Source of the DNA: Mycolicibacterium arabiense
Lineage (GTDB): Bacteria > Actinomycetota > Actinomycetes > Mycobacteriales > Mycobacteriaceae
Assembly (NCBI RefSeq): GCF_010731815.2
Contig: NZ_AP022593.1
Location: 868,001-932,000, forward strand
Direction: 5' to 3'
DNA: 64,000 bases
Of this stretch, positions 1 through 12,417 are shown piece by piece; position 1 is the first letter of the stretch, and the number at the start of each line of letters is the position of its first letter. Both the position numbers and the translations under genes were made by a program. The notes under the pieces were generated by a model. It was given only the letters and a program-made list of their open reading frames with translations, was not told where the DNA came from and made no database searches.

Positions 1-74
1 GCCACCGCCACGAACAAACCGTTCGCGTCGCGCTTCAGGCGTGCCGCGATCGCCGGGTCCAAGCTCGAGTTCAT
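1..74 (-). CDS. hisI: Phosphoribosyl-AMP cyclohydrolase HisI, N-terminal part
   Basis: Only the first 24 codons are in the window; the gene runs off the left edge. The minus-strand reading begins at ATG 74-72 and gives MNSSLDPAIAARLKRDANG, which matches the start of mycobacterial HisI. The enzyme opens the ring of phosphoribosyl-AMP in histidine synthesis. It follows hisF by 28 nt and is the last visible gene of the his operon. The short length limits certainty about function, but the order hisF-hisI is the standard mycobacterial one. Confidence 0.85.
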   Translation of the reverse strand, partial: MNSSLDPAIAARLKRDANGLFVAV

Positions 75-102
75 CGGGTCCCTCGGCTCTTCGCGCAAGC
101 GC

Positions 103-891
103 TCATCTCACCACAATCCCTTGCTCCGCCATCGCGGACTTCACCTCGCCGATGCTCAGTTCCTTGAAGTGGAACACGCTGGCGGCCAACACCGCATCGG
201 CACCCGCGTCGACCGCGGGCGCGAAGTGGTCTGCCGCGCCGGCGCCACCGCTGGCAATGACGGGAACGGTGACCGCGGCCCGCACCGCGCGCAACATGTC
301 GAGGTCGAAGCCGGCCTTCGTGCCGTCGGCGTCCATGGAGTTGAGCAGGATCTCGCCGACGCCGAGTTCCGCTCCGCGCCTTGCCCATTCGACGGCGTCG
401 ATGCCGGTACCGCGACGTCCGCCGTGCGTGGTGACCTCCCAGCCCGACGGCGTCGGCGCCGAACCCGCCGGCACCGTGCGGGCGTCGACCGACAGCACGA
501 TGCACTGCGAGCCGAACTGCCGCGACAACTCGCCCAGCAGGTCGGGCCGCGCGATCGCCGCGGTGTTCACCGAGACCTTGTCGGCACCAGCGCGCAACAG
601 GGTGTCGACGTCCTCGATGGAACGCACCCCACCGCCGACGGTCAGCGGGATGAAGACCTGTTCGGCGGTGCGCCGCACCACCTCCAGCATCGTCGACCGC
701 CCCGACGACGACGCGGTGACGTCGAGGAAGGTGAGTTCGTCGGCGCCCTCGGCGTCGTAGACCGCCGCCAGTTCGACGGGATCCCCGGCGTCACGCAGAT
801 TCTCGAAGTTGACGCCCTTGACCACGCGCCCGGCGTCGACGTCCAGACACGGGATGACCCGCACGGCCAGACCTTCGCCATGGTGGTTCAT
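103..891 (-). CDS. hisF: Imidazole glycerol phosphate synthase cyclase subunit HisF
   Basis: 262-residue TIM barrel that turns PRFAR plus ammonia (from HisH) into imidazole glycerol phosphate and AICAR. The two catalytic aspartates are visible: Asp17 in [13 protein letters not shown] and Asp136 in IVLSVDART. The phosphate-binding stretches LTVGGGVRS and VIASGGAG are present. The ATG at 891-889 overlaps the TGA of the upstream inositol-phosphatase gene as ATGA, indicating translational coupling. The reading frame continues upstream of this start, but that part is inside impA and does not look like HisF. Length and motifs are typical of the family. Confidence 0.97.
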   Translation of the reverse strand: MNHHGEGLAVRVIPCLDVDAGRVVKGVNFENLRDAGDPVELAAVYDAEGADELTFLDVTASSSGRSTMLEVVRRTAEQVFIPLTVGGGVRSIEDVDTLLRAGADKVSVNTAAIARPDLLGELSRQFGSQCIVLSVDARTVPAGSAPTPSGWEVTTHGGRRGTGIDAVEWARRGAELGVGEILLNSMDADGTKAGFDLDMLRAVRAAVTVPVIASGGAGAADHFAPAVDAGADAVLAASVFHFKELSIGEVKSAMAEQGIVVR

Positions 892-1706
892 CGGTAGTCC
901 CCCGGATCGCCGATCGATGCGAACACCTCGAGCAGTTCGCCGTGCACACCCGGCGACCCGGCCAGCGCCGACTGCGATTCGATCGTCCACTCCTGCCCGG
1001 CGAGGTCGGTGACGACGCCGCCCGCCGCGCGGACGAGCGCCACACCGGCAGCGTGGTCCCACACGTGGTGACCGAAGCTGATCGCGGCACCCAGGACGCC
1101 CGCTGCCGCGTAGGCGAAGTCGACGCCCGTGGCGCCGTGCATCCGCATCCGTGAGCATCGCTGGCTCAACTTCTCCAGAAACGCCACCCGGTAGGCGCCG
1201 GGGAACCTGCCGCGGGAGTCGATGTTGAAGGAGCCGCTGCCCACCACGGCGTCGTCGAGGTTGGTGCGCTCCAGGCGGGGCTGCTCGATCCCGTTGACGC
1301 GCAACGGGCCACCGACCACCGCCGTGTACCGCTGGCCCGTGAACGGCAGCCACGTCAACCCGGCCACCGGCTCGCCCTCGCGCAGCAGACCCAGCAGGAT
1401 CCCCGCCGTCGGCAGTCCCGCGGCATAGTTGAACGTTCCGTCGATCGGGTCGAGCACCCACACGAGGTGCGACTTCAGGTCGGCTCCGCCGAATTCCTCA
1501 CCGTGCACGCCGATCCCGGTCGTCGACTCTAGCGCGGCCACCACCTGACGTTCGATCGCGAGGTCGACCTCGGTCGCGAAGTCGTTGCCCTTCTTCTGCA
1601 CGGCGGAGTCGGCCCGGTGGCCCGCAACGAACGGCTTGGCCGCGTCGTCCAGGACCGCGGCGGCGGCGCTGACCAGACCGTCGAGGTCCGCATCGTCGAG
1701 AGCCAC
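888..1706 (-). CDS. impA: Inositol monophosphatase family protein ImpA
   Basis: 272 residues. Metal-binding phosphatase of the inositol monophosphatase fold: GEEF near residues 69-72, DPIDGT at 86-91 and WDHAAG from 216 supply the Mg2+ ligands of the family. In M. tuberculosis impA (Rv1604) occupies the same place between hisA and hisF, so the symbol follows synteny; the actual substrate (inositol phosphate, or a histidinol-phosphate-like ester) cannot be told from sequence. The start chosen is GTG 1706-1704, 5 nt after the hisA stop, giving [10 protein letters not shown]; no strong ribosome binding site is visible, so coupling to hisA is likely. Confidence 0.92.
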   Translation of the reverse strand: MALDDADLDGLVSAAAAVLDDAAKPFVAGHRADSAVQKKGNDFATEVDLAIERQVVAALESTTGIGVHGEEFGGADLKSHLVWVLDPIDGTFNYAAGLPTAGILLGLLREGEPVAGLTWLPFTGQRYTAVVGGPLRVNGIEQPRLERTNLDDAVVGSGSFNIDSRGRFPGAYRVAFLEKLSQRCSRMRMHGATGVDFAYAAAGVLGAAISFGHHVWDHAAGVALVRAAGGVVTDLAGQEWTIESQSALAGSPGVHGELLEVFASIGDPGDYR

Positions 1707-1711
1707 TACGG

Positions 1712-2467
1712 CTACCGACTCACGGCGTCGAGAGCCTCGGGCAACGTGAACCGCCCGGCGTACAGCGCCTTTCCGACGATCGCGCCCTCGACGCCCTCGC
1801 CGGTCAGCGTGGCGATCGCCCGCAGGTCGTCGATGCTGGACACCCCGCCCGACGCGATGACGGGAGCCTCGGTGCGCGCCGCGACGGCGGACAGCAACTC
1901 CAGGTTCGGGCCGTTGAGGGTGCCGTCCTTGGTCACGTCGGTGACGACGTAGCGCGAGCACCCCTCGGCGTCGAGCCGGTCCAGGATCTCCCACAGGTCG
2001 CCGCCGTCGGTCTCCCAGCCGCGACCGCGGAGTCGATATCCGCCGCCTGGCATCGACGGGTCGATCTTGACGTCGAGGCCGACGGCCACCTTGTCGCCGT
2101 GCTCGGCGATCATCCGCGCGCACCACTGCGGGTTCTCCAGCGCCGCGGTGCCGAGGTTGACTCGGGCGCAACCGCTTTCGAGTGCGGCCTGCAGGGACTC
2201 GTCGTCACGGATGCCGCCCGACAACTCGACCGCCACGTCGAGCCGGCCGATGACCTCGGCGAGCAGTTCGCGGTTCGACCCGCGGCCGAACGCCGCGTCG
2301 AGGTCGACGAGGTGGATCCACTCGGCTCCGTCGCGCTGCCAGGCCAAGGCCGCGTCGACCGCGGAGCCGTAGTCGGTCTCGCTGCCTGCCTGGCCCTGCA
2401 CGAGTCGAACGGCCTTGCCCTCGACCACGTCCACGGCGGGCAGCAGGATCAGCGGTGCGTCATTCAA
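1712..2467 (-). CDS. hisA: Bifunctional HisA/TrpF isomerase PriA
   Basis: 251-residue TIM barrel. It isomerises ProFAR to PRFAR; in mycobacteria and other actinobacteria lacking a separate trpF the same enzyme (PriA) also isomerises phosphoribosylanthranilate, so it probably serves tryptophan synthesis too. Catalytic aspartates are Asp13 in [15 protein letters not shown] and Asp177 in [14 protein letters not shown]; phosphate loops ELSGGIRDD and VIASGGVSS are present. The best start is TTG 2467-2465 ([13 protein letters not shown]), 5 nt after the hisH stop, because no ATG or GTG in frame lies near the expected N-terminus. Confidence 0.95.
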   Translation of the reverse strand: MNDAPLILLPAVDVVEGKAVRLVQGQAGSETDYGSAVDAALAWQRDGAEWIHLVDLDAAFGRGSNRELLAEVIGRLDVAVELSGGIRDDESLQAALESGCARVNLGTAALENPQWCARMIAEHGDKVAVGLDVKIDPSMPGGGYRLRGRGWETDGGDLWEILDRLDAEGCSRYVVTDVTKDGTLNGPNLELLSAVAARTEAPVIASGGVSSIDDLRAIATLTGEGVEGAIVGKALYAGRFTLPEALDAVSR

Positions 2468-2472
2468 TGTCG

Positions 2473-3089
2473 TCAGAGCCCCTCGACCCAATTGGTGAGC
2501 AGCGTCGCACCTGCGTCGCCGCTCTTCTCCGGATGAAACTGCGTGGCGGACAGGGCACCGTCCTCGACGGCCGCCAGGAACGGCACGTGATGCTTCGCCC
2601 ACGTGAGGCGTGCGTCGTCACTGCCCTCCCACTTCTGCGCGGCGTAGGAGTGCACGAAGTAGAACCGCGTGTCGGCGTCCAGACCGCGGAAGAGCGTACT
2701 GCCCGGCGCCGCGTCGACGACGTTCCACCCCATGTGCGGGATGACCGGAGCATCCAGCCGGACGACGGCGCCTGGCCACTGTGCGCAACCTTCGCTCTCC
2801 ACCCCGAATTCGACGCCGCGGGTGAACAGGATCTGCATGCCGACGCAGATCCCCAGAACGGGATGTCCGTTGCTCAGCCGATCGGCGACGATCTTGTCGC
2901 CACCGACCGCCCGCAGACCGACCATGCACGACTCGTAGGCGCCGACGCCGGGCACCACCAGGCCGTCGGCCGCTGCCGCGGCGTCGGGATCGGACGTGAC
3001 CTCGACCTCGGCACCGGTGCGTTCCAGCGCGCGCTGGGCGGATCGCAGGTTGCCGGAACCGTAGTCGAGGACGACCACGGACTTCTTCG

Positions 3090-3093
<4 letters not shown>
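2473..3093 (-). CDS. hisH: Imidazole glycerol phosphate synthase glutaminase subunit HisH
   Basis: 206-residue class I glutamine amidotransferase that supplies ammonia to HisF. The nucleophile is Cys83 in LGICVGMQ, and the His/Glu pair is in FHPEKS (His187, Glu189). Translation starts at GTG 3093-3091, overlapping the hisB TGA as GTGA. In the mycobacterial operon hisA and impA separate hisH from its partner hisF, as here. Confidence 0.97.
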
Positions 3094-6225
<3,132 letters not shown>

Positions 6226-6226
6226 G

Positions 6227-6254
6227 TTGACTATTGTCCCAGAGCAGTACAAAT
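6227..6254. promoter_or_regulatory. Divergent promoter region hisD / nitroreductase
   Basis: Only 44 nt separate hisD from the plus-strand nitroreductase gene. Rightward: TTGACT at 6227-6232 and TACAAA at 6248-6253, 15 nt apart, which is short. Leftward: GACAAT about 7 nt before the hisD GTG. The elements overlap, so the two promoters probably compete. Assigned by eye only. Confidence 0.4.
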
Positions 6255-6269
6255 CGTATTGGAGCCGCC

Positions 6270-6656
6270 ATGTCCGACCTGCCAAGGATGTTCCCACCGT
6301 GGCTCGACCGCATCCAGATCAAGTACTTCAACCCGGTGATCAAACCGCTCGCGGGGCGCGTGCCGGGACTGGCCAAGCTCGAGCACCGCGGCCGGACCTC
6401 AGGCCGCACCTACGAGACGATCGTCACGGCGTACCGCAAGGGCGGCCAGGTGGCCATCGTGTTGGGGCACGGCAAGACGGACTGGGTCAAGAACGTGCTC
6501 GCGGCCAACGAGGCGGACATCGAGATGTCCCGCGAGACCATCCACCTCGTCAACCCGCGGATCGAACCCACTGGTGACGGCGTGGCCGCGCTGCCCGGCA
6601 TGGCGCGCAGGCAGGCGCGCAACGTCGCGGTGTTCGTCGCAGACGTCGCCTCCTGA
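6270..6656 (+). CDS. Ddn-family (F420-type) nitroreductase-like protein
   Basis: 128 residues. The stretch [17 protein letters not shown] followed by [21 protein letters not shown] sequence is the signature of the deazaflavin-dependent nitroreductase family (Pfam DUF385), small split-barrel proteins that bind F420 or related cofactors in mycobacteria. Substrate unknown; many relatives are quinone reductases. ATG 6270 has GGAG at 6261-6264, good spacing. It stands alone, divergent from hisD and 54 nt before the exporter gene. Confidence 0.82.
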   Translation: MSDLPRMFPPWLDRIQIKYFNPVIKPLAGRVPGLAKLEHRGRTSGRTYETIVTAYRKGGQVAIVLGHGKTDWVKNVLAANEADIEMSRETIHLVNPRIEPTGDGVAALPGMARRQARNVAVFVADVAS

Positions 6657-6710
6657 CCCGGGTGCGAAAACTCGGTTGAGCCGACCCCGGGGGCCTGCCA
6701 CACTTCGACC

Positions 6711-7346
6711 ATGGCGTTCCAGGCGTGGCTGGCGTTCTTCGGTGCGGCGATCCTCATCGCGGTGTCCCCGGGCGCGGGTGCGATCCAATCGATGGCGACC
6801 GGTCTGAGCCACGGGGTCCGCCGCGGTTACTGGAGCATCCTCGGGCTCGAGATCGGCCTCATGCTGCAGCTGACGCTGGTGGCCATCGGGCTGGGCGCGC
6901 TGGTCACCAACTCGATCGTCGCGTTCAACGTCGTGAAGTGGCTCGGCGTCGCCTACCTCCTGTACCTCGCCGTGCGGCAGTGGCGCTCGGCCACCAGGGA
7001 CCTGCAAGAGCAGGTGGGGACGTCCGCCGTGGGAGGCCGGCGCGCGCTGGTGTTGCGCGGGTTCCTCGTCAACGCGACGAATCCGAAGGGCCTGGTGTTC
7101 TTCCTCGCCGTCACGCCGCAGTTCGTCGTGCCGACGGCCCCGTTGCTACCGCAGTACCTCGCGATCGGCGCCACCATGGTCGCCGTCGACCTGGTCGTCA
7201 TGGGCCTCTACACCAGCCTTGCGGCACGGCTGCTGCACTGGCTCAACACACCCCGTCAGCAGAAGATCGTCAACCGCACGTTCTCCGGATTGTTCGCCAC
7301 CGCAGCGGTGGTGCTCTCCCTGGTGCGGCGCGGCGCCACGGCCTGA
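6711..7346 (+). CDS. LysE/RhtB-type amino acid exporter
   Basis: 211-residue inner-membrane protein with about six hydrophobic segments. The N-terminal SPGAGAIQSMATGLSHGVR is the characteristic LysE/RhtB loop after helix 1, and NATNPKGLVFFLA after the central loop is also typical. Family members export basic or neutral amino acids or homoserine lactones; the substrate here is not evident. Placement next to the histidine operon might suggest export of excess amino acid, which is only inference. Confidence 0.85.
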   Translation: MAFQAWLAFFGAAILIAVSPGAGAIQSMATGLSHGVRRGYWSILGLEIGLMLQLTLVAIGLGALVTNSIVAFNVVKWLGVAYLLYLAVRQWRSATRDLQEQVGTSAVGGRRALVLRGFLVNATNPKGLVFFLAVTPQFVVPTAPLLPQYLAIGATMVAVDLVVMGLYTSLAARLLHWLNTPRQQKIVNRTFSGLFATAAVVLSLVRRGATA

Positions 7347-7448
7347 CCACTCTCGCCAAGCCCACTCCCGGGGCCCGTTCTCGTCAGCAAATCGACGTCA
7401 TGGTAAAGCCGTGCATCGGTGTCACACACGGTCTCACCACGTAAAAAT

Positions 7449-7510
7449 GACGCCCGAGTAGATGCTGGCTAATACCTGCTGGTAGCGTAAACGAACGTTT
7501 ACCGGGCGTC
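7449..7510. promoter_or_regulatory. Nested inverted repeats upstream of the PGRS-like gene
   Basis: GTAAACGAACGTTTAC at 7487-7502 has 7-nt arms around AA. An outer pair, GACGCCCG (7449-7456) and CGGGCGTC (7503-7510), encloses it. The 224-nt gap 7347-7570 is otherwise without an obvious gene. The inner repeat has the shape of a TetR-type operator. The transcription start is unclear. Confidence 0.45.
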
Positions 7511-7570
7511 GCACGTGGGTAACGACCCGGGCGCTCATCGCCACCATCGACGCACAGGGGAGAACTCGGG

Positions 7571-8851
7571 ATGCCATCTTCGAGCAGCAACGCCAGCCGA
7601 CCGACCATGTTCACGGCAGCCATCGCCGTCGGCGTCATCGCCGTCGCCGCGGGTGCCGGGCCGGCCGGCAGTGACCACGGCTCGCAACCCGTGACGTCCC
7701 AGGCGCCGTCGAGCGCCCCGCACCACCCGGCATACGCGCCGGTGCTGGCGGCCGCCTCGACCCCTACCCCCCTACTCGCGGCGATCCTGCTCGGCGGCGA
7801 GGCGGCACCGGGCGACGTCGTGGTTGCGGAGTCCGCGGCGTCGGGCGTCCGCGGTCCGTCGACCACGACGACGACCACTGACGGCGCGAGCCTCGGCCGC
7901 AACACCGCCTCGGCAGGCCACACCGCCATCACCGCGGCACCGGTTCCGCGCACGGCCGCGACCGCGGCGAGCGTCGGCGACGACCGTGCCGACCTGAGTG
8001 GGTCGGCCGTGTCAGCCCGCTCGGCAGCGGCGGTTTCCGCCGTCGCACCCTCGCTGCCCGGCACGCCGCCGCCGGATCTCGGGACGTTCATCCAATCGAT
8101 GGTCAAGGTCTTCATCAGTGACGGCGGCCCCGGCCAGAACGCCGGTCTGCTCATCGGCAACGGCGGCCATGGATTCGCCGGCCAGAACGGCGGCAACGGC
8201 GGCCTCCTGTTCGGAAACGGAGGCGACGGCGGCTACGGCTTGCGCGGCGGCTACGGCGGTACGGGCGGCAACGCGGGACTCTTCGGCAACGGCGGCAAGG
8301 GTGGTACCGGATCGTTCAGCATCGTCGGGTTCGGTACCGCGACCGCAGGCAACGGTGGCCGCGGCGGCAATGGCGGCATGCTGGCGGGCAGCGGCGGCCG
8401 AGGGGGTGACGGCGGCGTTGCCTACACGGCCGACGGCGTCGCCACCGGCGGCCAGGGCGGTGCCGGAGGAACCGGCGGAATGCTGTCCGGCGACGGTGGG
8501 GACGGCGGCACCGGAGGCCTGGCCGAGAGCCCGCGGTCGTCGGCCATCGGCGGGCGCGGCGGAGACGGCGGCAATGCCGCGACCGTGGGCAACGGCGGAG
8601 ACGGCGGCACCGGCGGCTCGGCGACCGGCGTCGGCGACACGCGCGGCGGCTCGGGCGGTCTTGGTGGAAGCGGCGGCACGGTGTCCGGCGACCCGGGTAG
8701 AAACGGCACCGACGGCGCGGCCACGAACACCACGTCGACGACGGCCAAGAACGCCGCCGCGGATGCCTCCAAGGACACCCCCACGGACACCCTCAAGGAC
8801 ACCGACAGCAGCACGTCGAAGTCGTCCGACGCGGGCGCCGGCGAGGACTGA
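7571..8851 (+). CDS. PGRS-like glycine-rich secreted protein without a PE domain
   Basis: 426 residues. Residues 1-35 look like a signal peptide (basic n-region, then AAIAVGVIAVAAGAG). Residues 36-165 are an Ala/Ser/Thr-rich linker. FIQSMVKVFISDGG leads into about 200 residues of Gly-Asn/Asp-Gly-Gly repeats (GNGGDGG, GGxGG, GQNGGNGG), the composition of the PGRS domain of PE_PGRS proteins. The C-tail is Lys/Asp/Thr-rich. No PE helices are present, so export would be by Sec rather than ESX-5. ATG 7571 follows AGGGGAG by about 8 nt. It converges on nadC with a 3-nt gap. Function unknown. Confidence 0.85.
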   Translation: MPSSSSNASRPTMFTAAIAVGVIAVAAGAGPAGSDHGSQPVTSQAPSSAPHHPAYAPVLAAASTPTPLLAAILLGGEAAPGDVVVAESAASGVRGPSTTTTTTDGASLGRNTASAGHTAITAAPVPRTAATAASVGDDRADLSGSAVSARSAAAVSAVAPSLPGTPPPDLGTFIQSMVKVFISDGGPGQNAGLLIGNGGHGFAGQNGGNGGLLFGNGGDGGYGLRGGYGGTGGNAGLFGNGGKGGTGSFSIVGFGTATAGNGGRGGNGGMLAGSGGRGGDGGVAYTADGVATGGQGGAGGTGGMLSGDGGDGGTGGLAESPRSSAIGGRGGDGGNAATVGNGGDGGTGGSATGVGDTRGGSGGLGGSGGTVSGDPGRNGTDGAATNTTSTTAKNAAADASKDTPTDTLKDTDSSTSKSSDAGAGED

Positions 8852-8854
8852 CCC

Positions 8855-9712
8855 CTAGACGTCGAGGCCGATGTCCAGGACCCGGACGGAGTGCGTCAGG
8901 GCACCGACGGCGAGGTAGTCCACACCGGTACCCGCGTAAGCGGCAGCCGATTCGAGGGACAACCCGCCGGAGGACTCCAGCTTGGTCGCCGGCGAGCGGT
9001 CGTTCTTGCGCTGCACGGCGATCTGCGTCTGCCATACCGGGAAGTTGTCGAGCAGTACGAGTTCGACGTTCTCCGACAGGATTTCGTCGAGCTGCTCGAG
9101 TGAGTCGACCTCGACCTCGCAGGGCAGGTCGGGGGCAGCGGTGCGAACGGCCTTGAGGGCCTGCAGCACTCCCCCGGCCGCGGCGACGTGGTTGTCCTTG
9201 ATCAGCGCGGCGTCGCCCAGGCCCATTCGGTGGTTGACGCCACCGCCGACCCGCACGGCGTACTTCTGCAGCATCCGCAGGCCCGGCAGGGTCTTGCGGG
9301 TGTCCCGGATCGCCGCGCCGGTGCCCTCGACGGCCTCGACCCAGTGCGCCGTAGCGGTGGCGATGCCGCTCAGATGCGACACCAGGTTGAGCGTGGTGCG
9401 TTCGGCGGTCAGCAACCCGCGGGTCGCCGCCTCGACGGTGAGCAACGAGGCGCCCGCCTCGAGGCGGGTGCCGTCCTCGACGCGGTCGACGATGCGGTAG
9501 CCGCCGCTGCCCAGCACGTCGTCGAGCACCATCAGGGCCAGGTCCACGCCGGCGGCCACGCCGGGTTCGCGGGACACCATGGCCGCGACGGTCGTGGCGT
9601 CCGAGGGCACGGTGGCCTCGGTCGTCACGTCGGGGCCGTAGCGCAGGTCCTCGGACAGGGCGCGCCGGATGACCTCGCGGGCCTCGACGCATTCGTCATC
9701 GGTGAGTCGCAT
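8855..9712 (-). CDS. nadC: Nicotinate-nucleotide pyrophosphorylase NadC
   Basis: 285 residues. Quinolinate phosphoribosyltransferase, the last enzyme of the de novo route to nicotinate mononucleotide. Active-site blocks: RDTRKTLPGLRMLQKYAV, HRMGLGDAALIKDNH, CEVEVDSLEQ and LLDNF. ATG 9712-9710 overlaps the nadB stop by one base (TGATG). Last gene of nadA-B-C. Confidence 0.97.
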   Translation of the reverse strand: MRLTDDECVEAREVIRRALSEDLRYGPDVTTEATVPSDATTVAAMVSREPGVAAGVDLALMVLDDVLGSGGYRIVDRVEDGTRLEAGASLLTVEAATRGLLTAERTTLNLVSHLSGIATATAHWVEAVEGTGAAIRDTRKTLPGLRMLQKYAVRVGGGVNHRMGLGDAALIKDNHVAAAGGVLQALKAVRTAAPDLPCEVEVDSLEQLDEILSENVELVLLDNFPVWQTQIAVQRKNDRSPATKLESSGGLSLESAAAYAGTGVDYLAVGALTHSVRVLDIGLDV

Positions 9713-11325
9713 CAGCACACCCCTTCGGGTTGGTCGACCGTCACGCGCCCGCCTCGCAGACGCACGGTGCTGCTCAAGGCCCGGGCCGGGTCGGCTTCCG
9801 GGTGATCGGATCGGTGGTGGCATCCCCGCGACTCGGTGCGCTCCGACGCCGCGGCGGCGACGGCCAGCGCCGTCGCGGTGAGCGCGGCGTCCTCGAACGC
9901 GGCACGGCCGCGCGTCGGCGCCGGCGACGCCGCATGCAGGGCCTCGGTCAACGCGTGCAGTCCATCCGAATCGCGGACCACCGAGGCATGTCGCCCCATG
10001 GCCTCCTGCAAGTCTCTGCGTGGCAATGAGATTCGACGCTCGTCCAGGTCCGGCTGGGCACGCACCGCGCCCGACTCGGCTGCGTGTGCCGCCGCTGACC
10101 GGCCCGCCCGGCCGCCCACGACGAGCCCTTCGAGCAGGCTGTTGGACGCCAGCCGGTTGGCGCCGTGCATCCCGGTTCGGGCCACCTCGCCCGCGGCGTA
10201 GAGCCCCGCCATCTCGGTGGCTCCAGTGACATCGGTGACGACGCCGCCGCAGCTGTAGTGCGCGCCGGGGACCACCGGGATGGGCTGGCGGCTCGGGTCG
10301 ATGCCCATGGCGAGGCATGCCGCGGTGACCGTCGGAAAGCGCGTCGCGACGTCGGTCACCCCGCGGGCGTCGAGGTACACGCACGGGTCGCCGGTCGCGC
10401 GCAACCGGGTATCGATGGCCGCGGCCACCACGTCGCGGGGCGCGAGGTCGCCCATGGGATGCACGCCGTCGGTGACACGCGCACCGCGGGAGTCGACCAG
10501 CACCGCGCCCTCGCCGCGCAGGGCCTCGGTGATCAGCGGGCGACGCCCGGAGGCGGACCCGTCGAACAGCATCGTGGGGTGGAACTGCACGAACTCCAGG
10601 TCGCTGACGGCCACCCCGGCCCAAAGGGCAAGGGCCACACCGTCGCCGGTCGAGCCGTCGGGATTGGTGGTCGCGGGATACAGGTGGCCGAGCCCTCCGG
10701 TCGCGAGGATCACCGACGGAGCGTGGATCACGCCGGGACCGTCGCCGTTGTGGACCAGGACGCCGGTCACCGCGCCGTCACGATGCACGACCTGCTGAGC
10801 CACGTGGTTCCGCCGGACGTCGAGCATGGCCGAGGCGCGGTCCAACGCGCGTTGCACCTCGGCTCCGGTGGCGTCACCGCCCGCGTGCACGATCCGCCGG
10901 CGGGAGTGACCCCCCTCCCTGGTCAGCGCCCAGCGTCCACGCCCGTCGTCGTCGAATCTGGCACCGTCGGAGACCAAATCGGCCACGGCGGCGTAGCCGT
11001 CGGCGACGATCGAGGTGACCGCCGCGGGATCGCAGAGACCGCCGCCCGCAGCCAAGGTGTCGGCCACGTGGGCCTCGACCGAGTCGTCGGTACGCGGCAC
11101 CACCACGGCGATGCCGCCCTGGGCGTAGAACGTCGCGGTGTCACCCGCCTTGCCCAGCACGGCCACCCGGGCGCCGCGCCTGTGCGCCGACAGCGCGGCG
11201 GCGAGCCCAGCGACGCCCGTGCCGACGACGACGACGTCGGCCCGCTGCTGCCAGAACCCGGCCCCGCCGCAGCCCGCCGCGTTACTCATCCCCCGGGTCG
11301 CTTCGCTCCTGCCCGCCGGTGTCAT
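9712..11325 (-). CDS. nadB: L-aspartate oxidase NadB
   Basis: FAD enzyme that oxidises aspartate to iminoaspartate for NadA. The dinucleotide-binding motif [14 protein letters not shown] is near the N-terminus; [37 protein letters not shown] and [15 protein letters not shown] are flavin or substrate regions of the fumarate reductase/aspartate oxidase family. The C-terminal [11 protein letters not shown] is typical. Start uncertain: ATG 11325-11323 overlaps the nadA stop (ATGA); ATG 11289-11287 is closer to the length of homologs and lies at the end of a dispersed repeat. Neither has a convincing ribosome binding site. Confidence 0.95.
   Translation of the reverse strand: MTPAGRSEATRGMSNAAGCGGAGFWQQRADVVVVGTGVAGLAAALSAHRRGARVAVLGKAGDTATFYAQGGIAVVVPRTDDSVEAHVADTLAAGGGLCDPAAVTSIVADGYAAVADLVSDGARFDDDGRGRWALTREGGHSRRRIVHAGGDATGAEVQRALDRASAMLDVRRNHVAQQVVHRDGAVTGVLVHNGDGPGVIHAPSVILATGGLGHLYPATTNPDGSTGDGVALALWAGVAVSDLEFVQFHPTMLFDGSASGRRPLITEALRGEGAVLVDSRGARVTDGVHPMGDLAPRDVVAAAIDTRLRATGDPCVYLDARGVTDVATRFPTVTAACLAMGIDPSRQPIPVVPGAHYSCGGVVTDVTGATEMAGLYAAGEVARTGMHGANRLASNSLLEGLVVGGRAGRSAAAHAAESGAVRAQPDLDERRISLPRRDLQEAMGRHASVVRDSDGLHALTEALHAASPAPTRGRAAFEDAALTATALAVAAAASERTESRGCHHRSDHPEADPARALSSTVRLRGGRVTVDQPEGVC
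11287..11310 (-). repeat. Dispersed GGAGCGnAGCGAC element, copy 2
   Basis: The minus strand reads GGAGCGAAGCGAC followed by CCGGGGGATG, closely matching 4849-4870. Its terminal ATG is the alternative nadB start. In the long nadB reading it encodes a GRSEATRG segment found at no conserved position of NadB. Confidence 0.5.
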
Positions 11326-12371
11326 TCTCCGCCGCCGGGCTGCCCGATCTGGATCATGCGCTGCACGCTGCGTCGAGCCGCGGCTGCGACGTCGGGGTCG
11401 ACGTGGACCTCGTCGGCGCCCTCGATCAGGCAGCGCAGCAGCGCTGCGGGCGTGATCATCTTCATGTATCCGCACGACGCGCGGTCGTTGACGGCGAGGA
11501 ACTCGACATCGGGTGCGGCGCGGCGCAACTGGTGCAGCATGCCGACCTCGGTGGCCACCAGCACCTGCCGGGCGCGCGTCTCCCGGGCGGCGTCGAGCAT
11601 GCCGCCGGTGGACAGGATCTTGACCCGGTCGTCGGGCACCGCGCCCTCGCCTGCGAGGTAGAGCGCGGAGGTCGCGCACCCGCACTCGGGGTGGACGAAC
11701 AGCTCGGCGTCGGGGTGGCTGCGGGCCTGGTCGGCCAGCTCCTCGCCGTTGATGCCCGCATGCACGTGGCACTCACCGGCCCACACGTGCAGGTTCTTGC
11801 GCCCGGTCACGCGGCGAACGTGTGCGCCGAGGAACTGATCGGGGCAGAACAGCACGTCGCGGTCCTCGGGAATGGAGGCAACCACCTCGACCGCGTTCGA
11901 CGAGGTGCAGCACACGTCGGTGAGCGCCTTGACCGCCGCGGTGGTGTTCACGTACGACACGACGACGGCGTCGGGATACTCGTCCTTCCACGCCCGCAGG
12001 TCGTCGGCGGTGATGGAGTCGGCCAGAGAGCAACCGGCCCGCTGATCCGGGATCAGCACCGTCTTGTCCGGGCTGAGGATCTTGGCGGTCTCGGCCATGA
12101 AGTGCACGCCGCAGAACACAATGGTGTCCTCCGGCGCCTCGGCCGCGATGCGCGACAGCGCCAGCGAGTCACCCACGTGGTCGGCGATGTCCTGGATGGC
12201 GGGCAGCTGATAGTTGTGCGCGAGCAGTGTCGCGTTGCGCTCCTCGACGAAGCGGCGGATCTCGCCTGCCCACTCCTCGTCGGCGACGACGCCGCCGTAG
12301 CCGGCGGGTCCGTTGGTGATCCGTGCGGCCCAGCCGCCCCGTGAACCTGCCGCGAGGTCGAGAACCGTCAT
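11322..12371 (-). CDS. nadA: Quinolinate synthase NadA
   Basis: 349 residues. [4Fe-4S] enzyme condensing iminoaspartate with dihydroxyacetone phosphate to quinolinate. Cysteines likely to hold the cluster: [33 protein letters not shown] and [13 protein letters not shown] 12371-12369 is preceded by AAGGAGA, a good Shine-Dalgarno, which fixes the start against a longer reading. First gene of the nadA-B-C operon, divergent from nrtR, with the probable NrtR operator in its promoter. Confidence 0.97.
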   Translation of the reverse strand: MTVLDLAAGSRGGWAARITNGPAGYGGVVADEEWAGEIRRFVEERNATLLAHNYQLPAIQDIADHVGDSLALSRIAAEAPEDTIVFCGVHFMAETAKILSPDKTVLIPDQRAGCSLADSITADDLRAWKDEYPDAVVVSYVNTTAAVKALTDVCCTSSNAVEVVASIPEDRDVLFCPDQFLGAHVRRVTGRKNLHVWAGECHVHAGINGEELADQARSHPDAELFVHPECGCATSALYLAGEGAVPDDRVKILSTGGMLDAARETRARQVLVATEVGMLHQLRRAAPDVEFLAVNDRASCGYMKMITPAALLRCLIEGADEVHVDPDVAAAARRSVQRMIQIGQPGGGE

Positions 12372-12394
12372 GGCCGTCTCCTTTGACTCAAGAG

Positions 12395-12417
12395 GTTTTC
12401 GACTTATGATCGAAAAC
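12395..12417. promoter_or_regulatory. NrtR operator and overlapping nadA/nrtR promoters
   Basis: Perfect 8-nt arms GTTTTCGA (12395-12402) and TCGAAAAC (12410-12417) with a 7-nt spacer. The -10 of nrtR, TATGAT at 12405-12410, lies inside it, with a start of transcription expected at the nrtR ATG. A weaker CATAAG -10 for nadA reads the other way within the same spacer. Occupancy would block both promoters, so NrtR would control NAD synthesis and itself. Confidence 0.75.

Noticed and set aside
8140..8700. The repeated GGC/GGCAAC-rich stretch as a CRISPR or satellite array
   Set aside because: The repeats are irregular, in frame and encode Gly-Asn/Asp-Gly-Gly units; there are no constant repeats with unique spacers.
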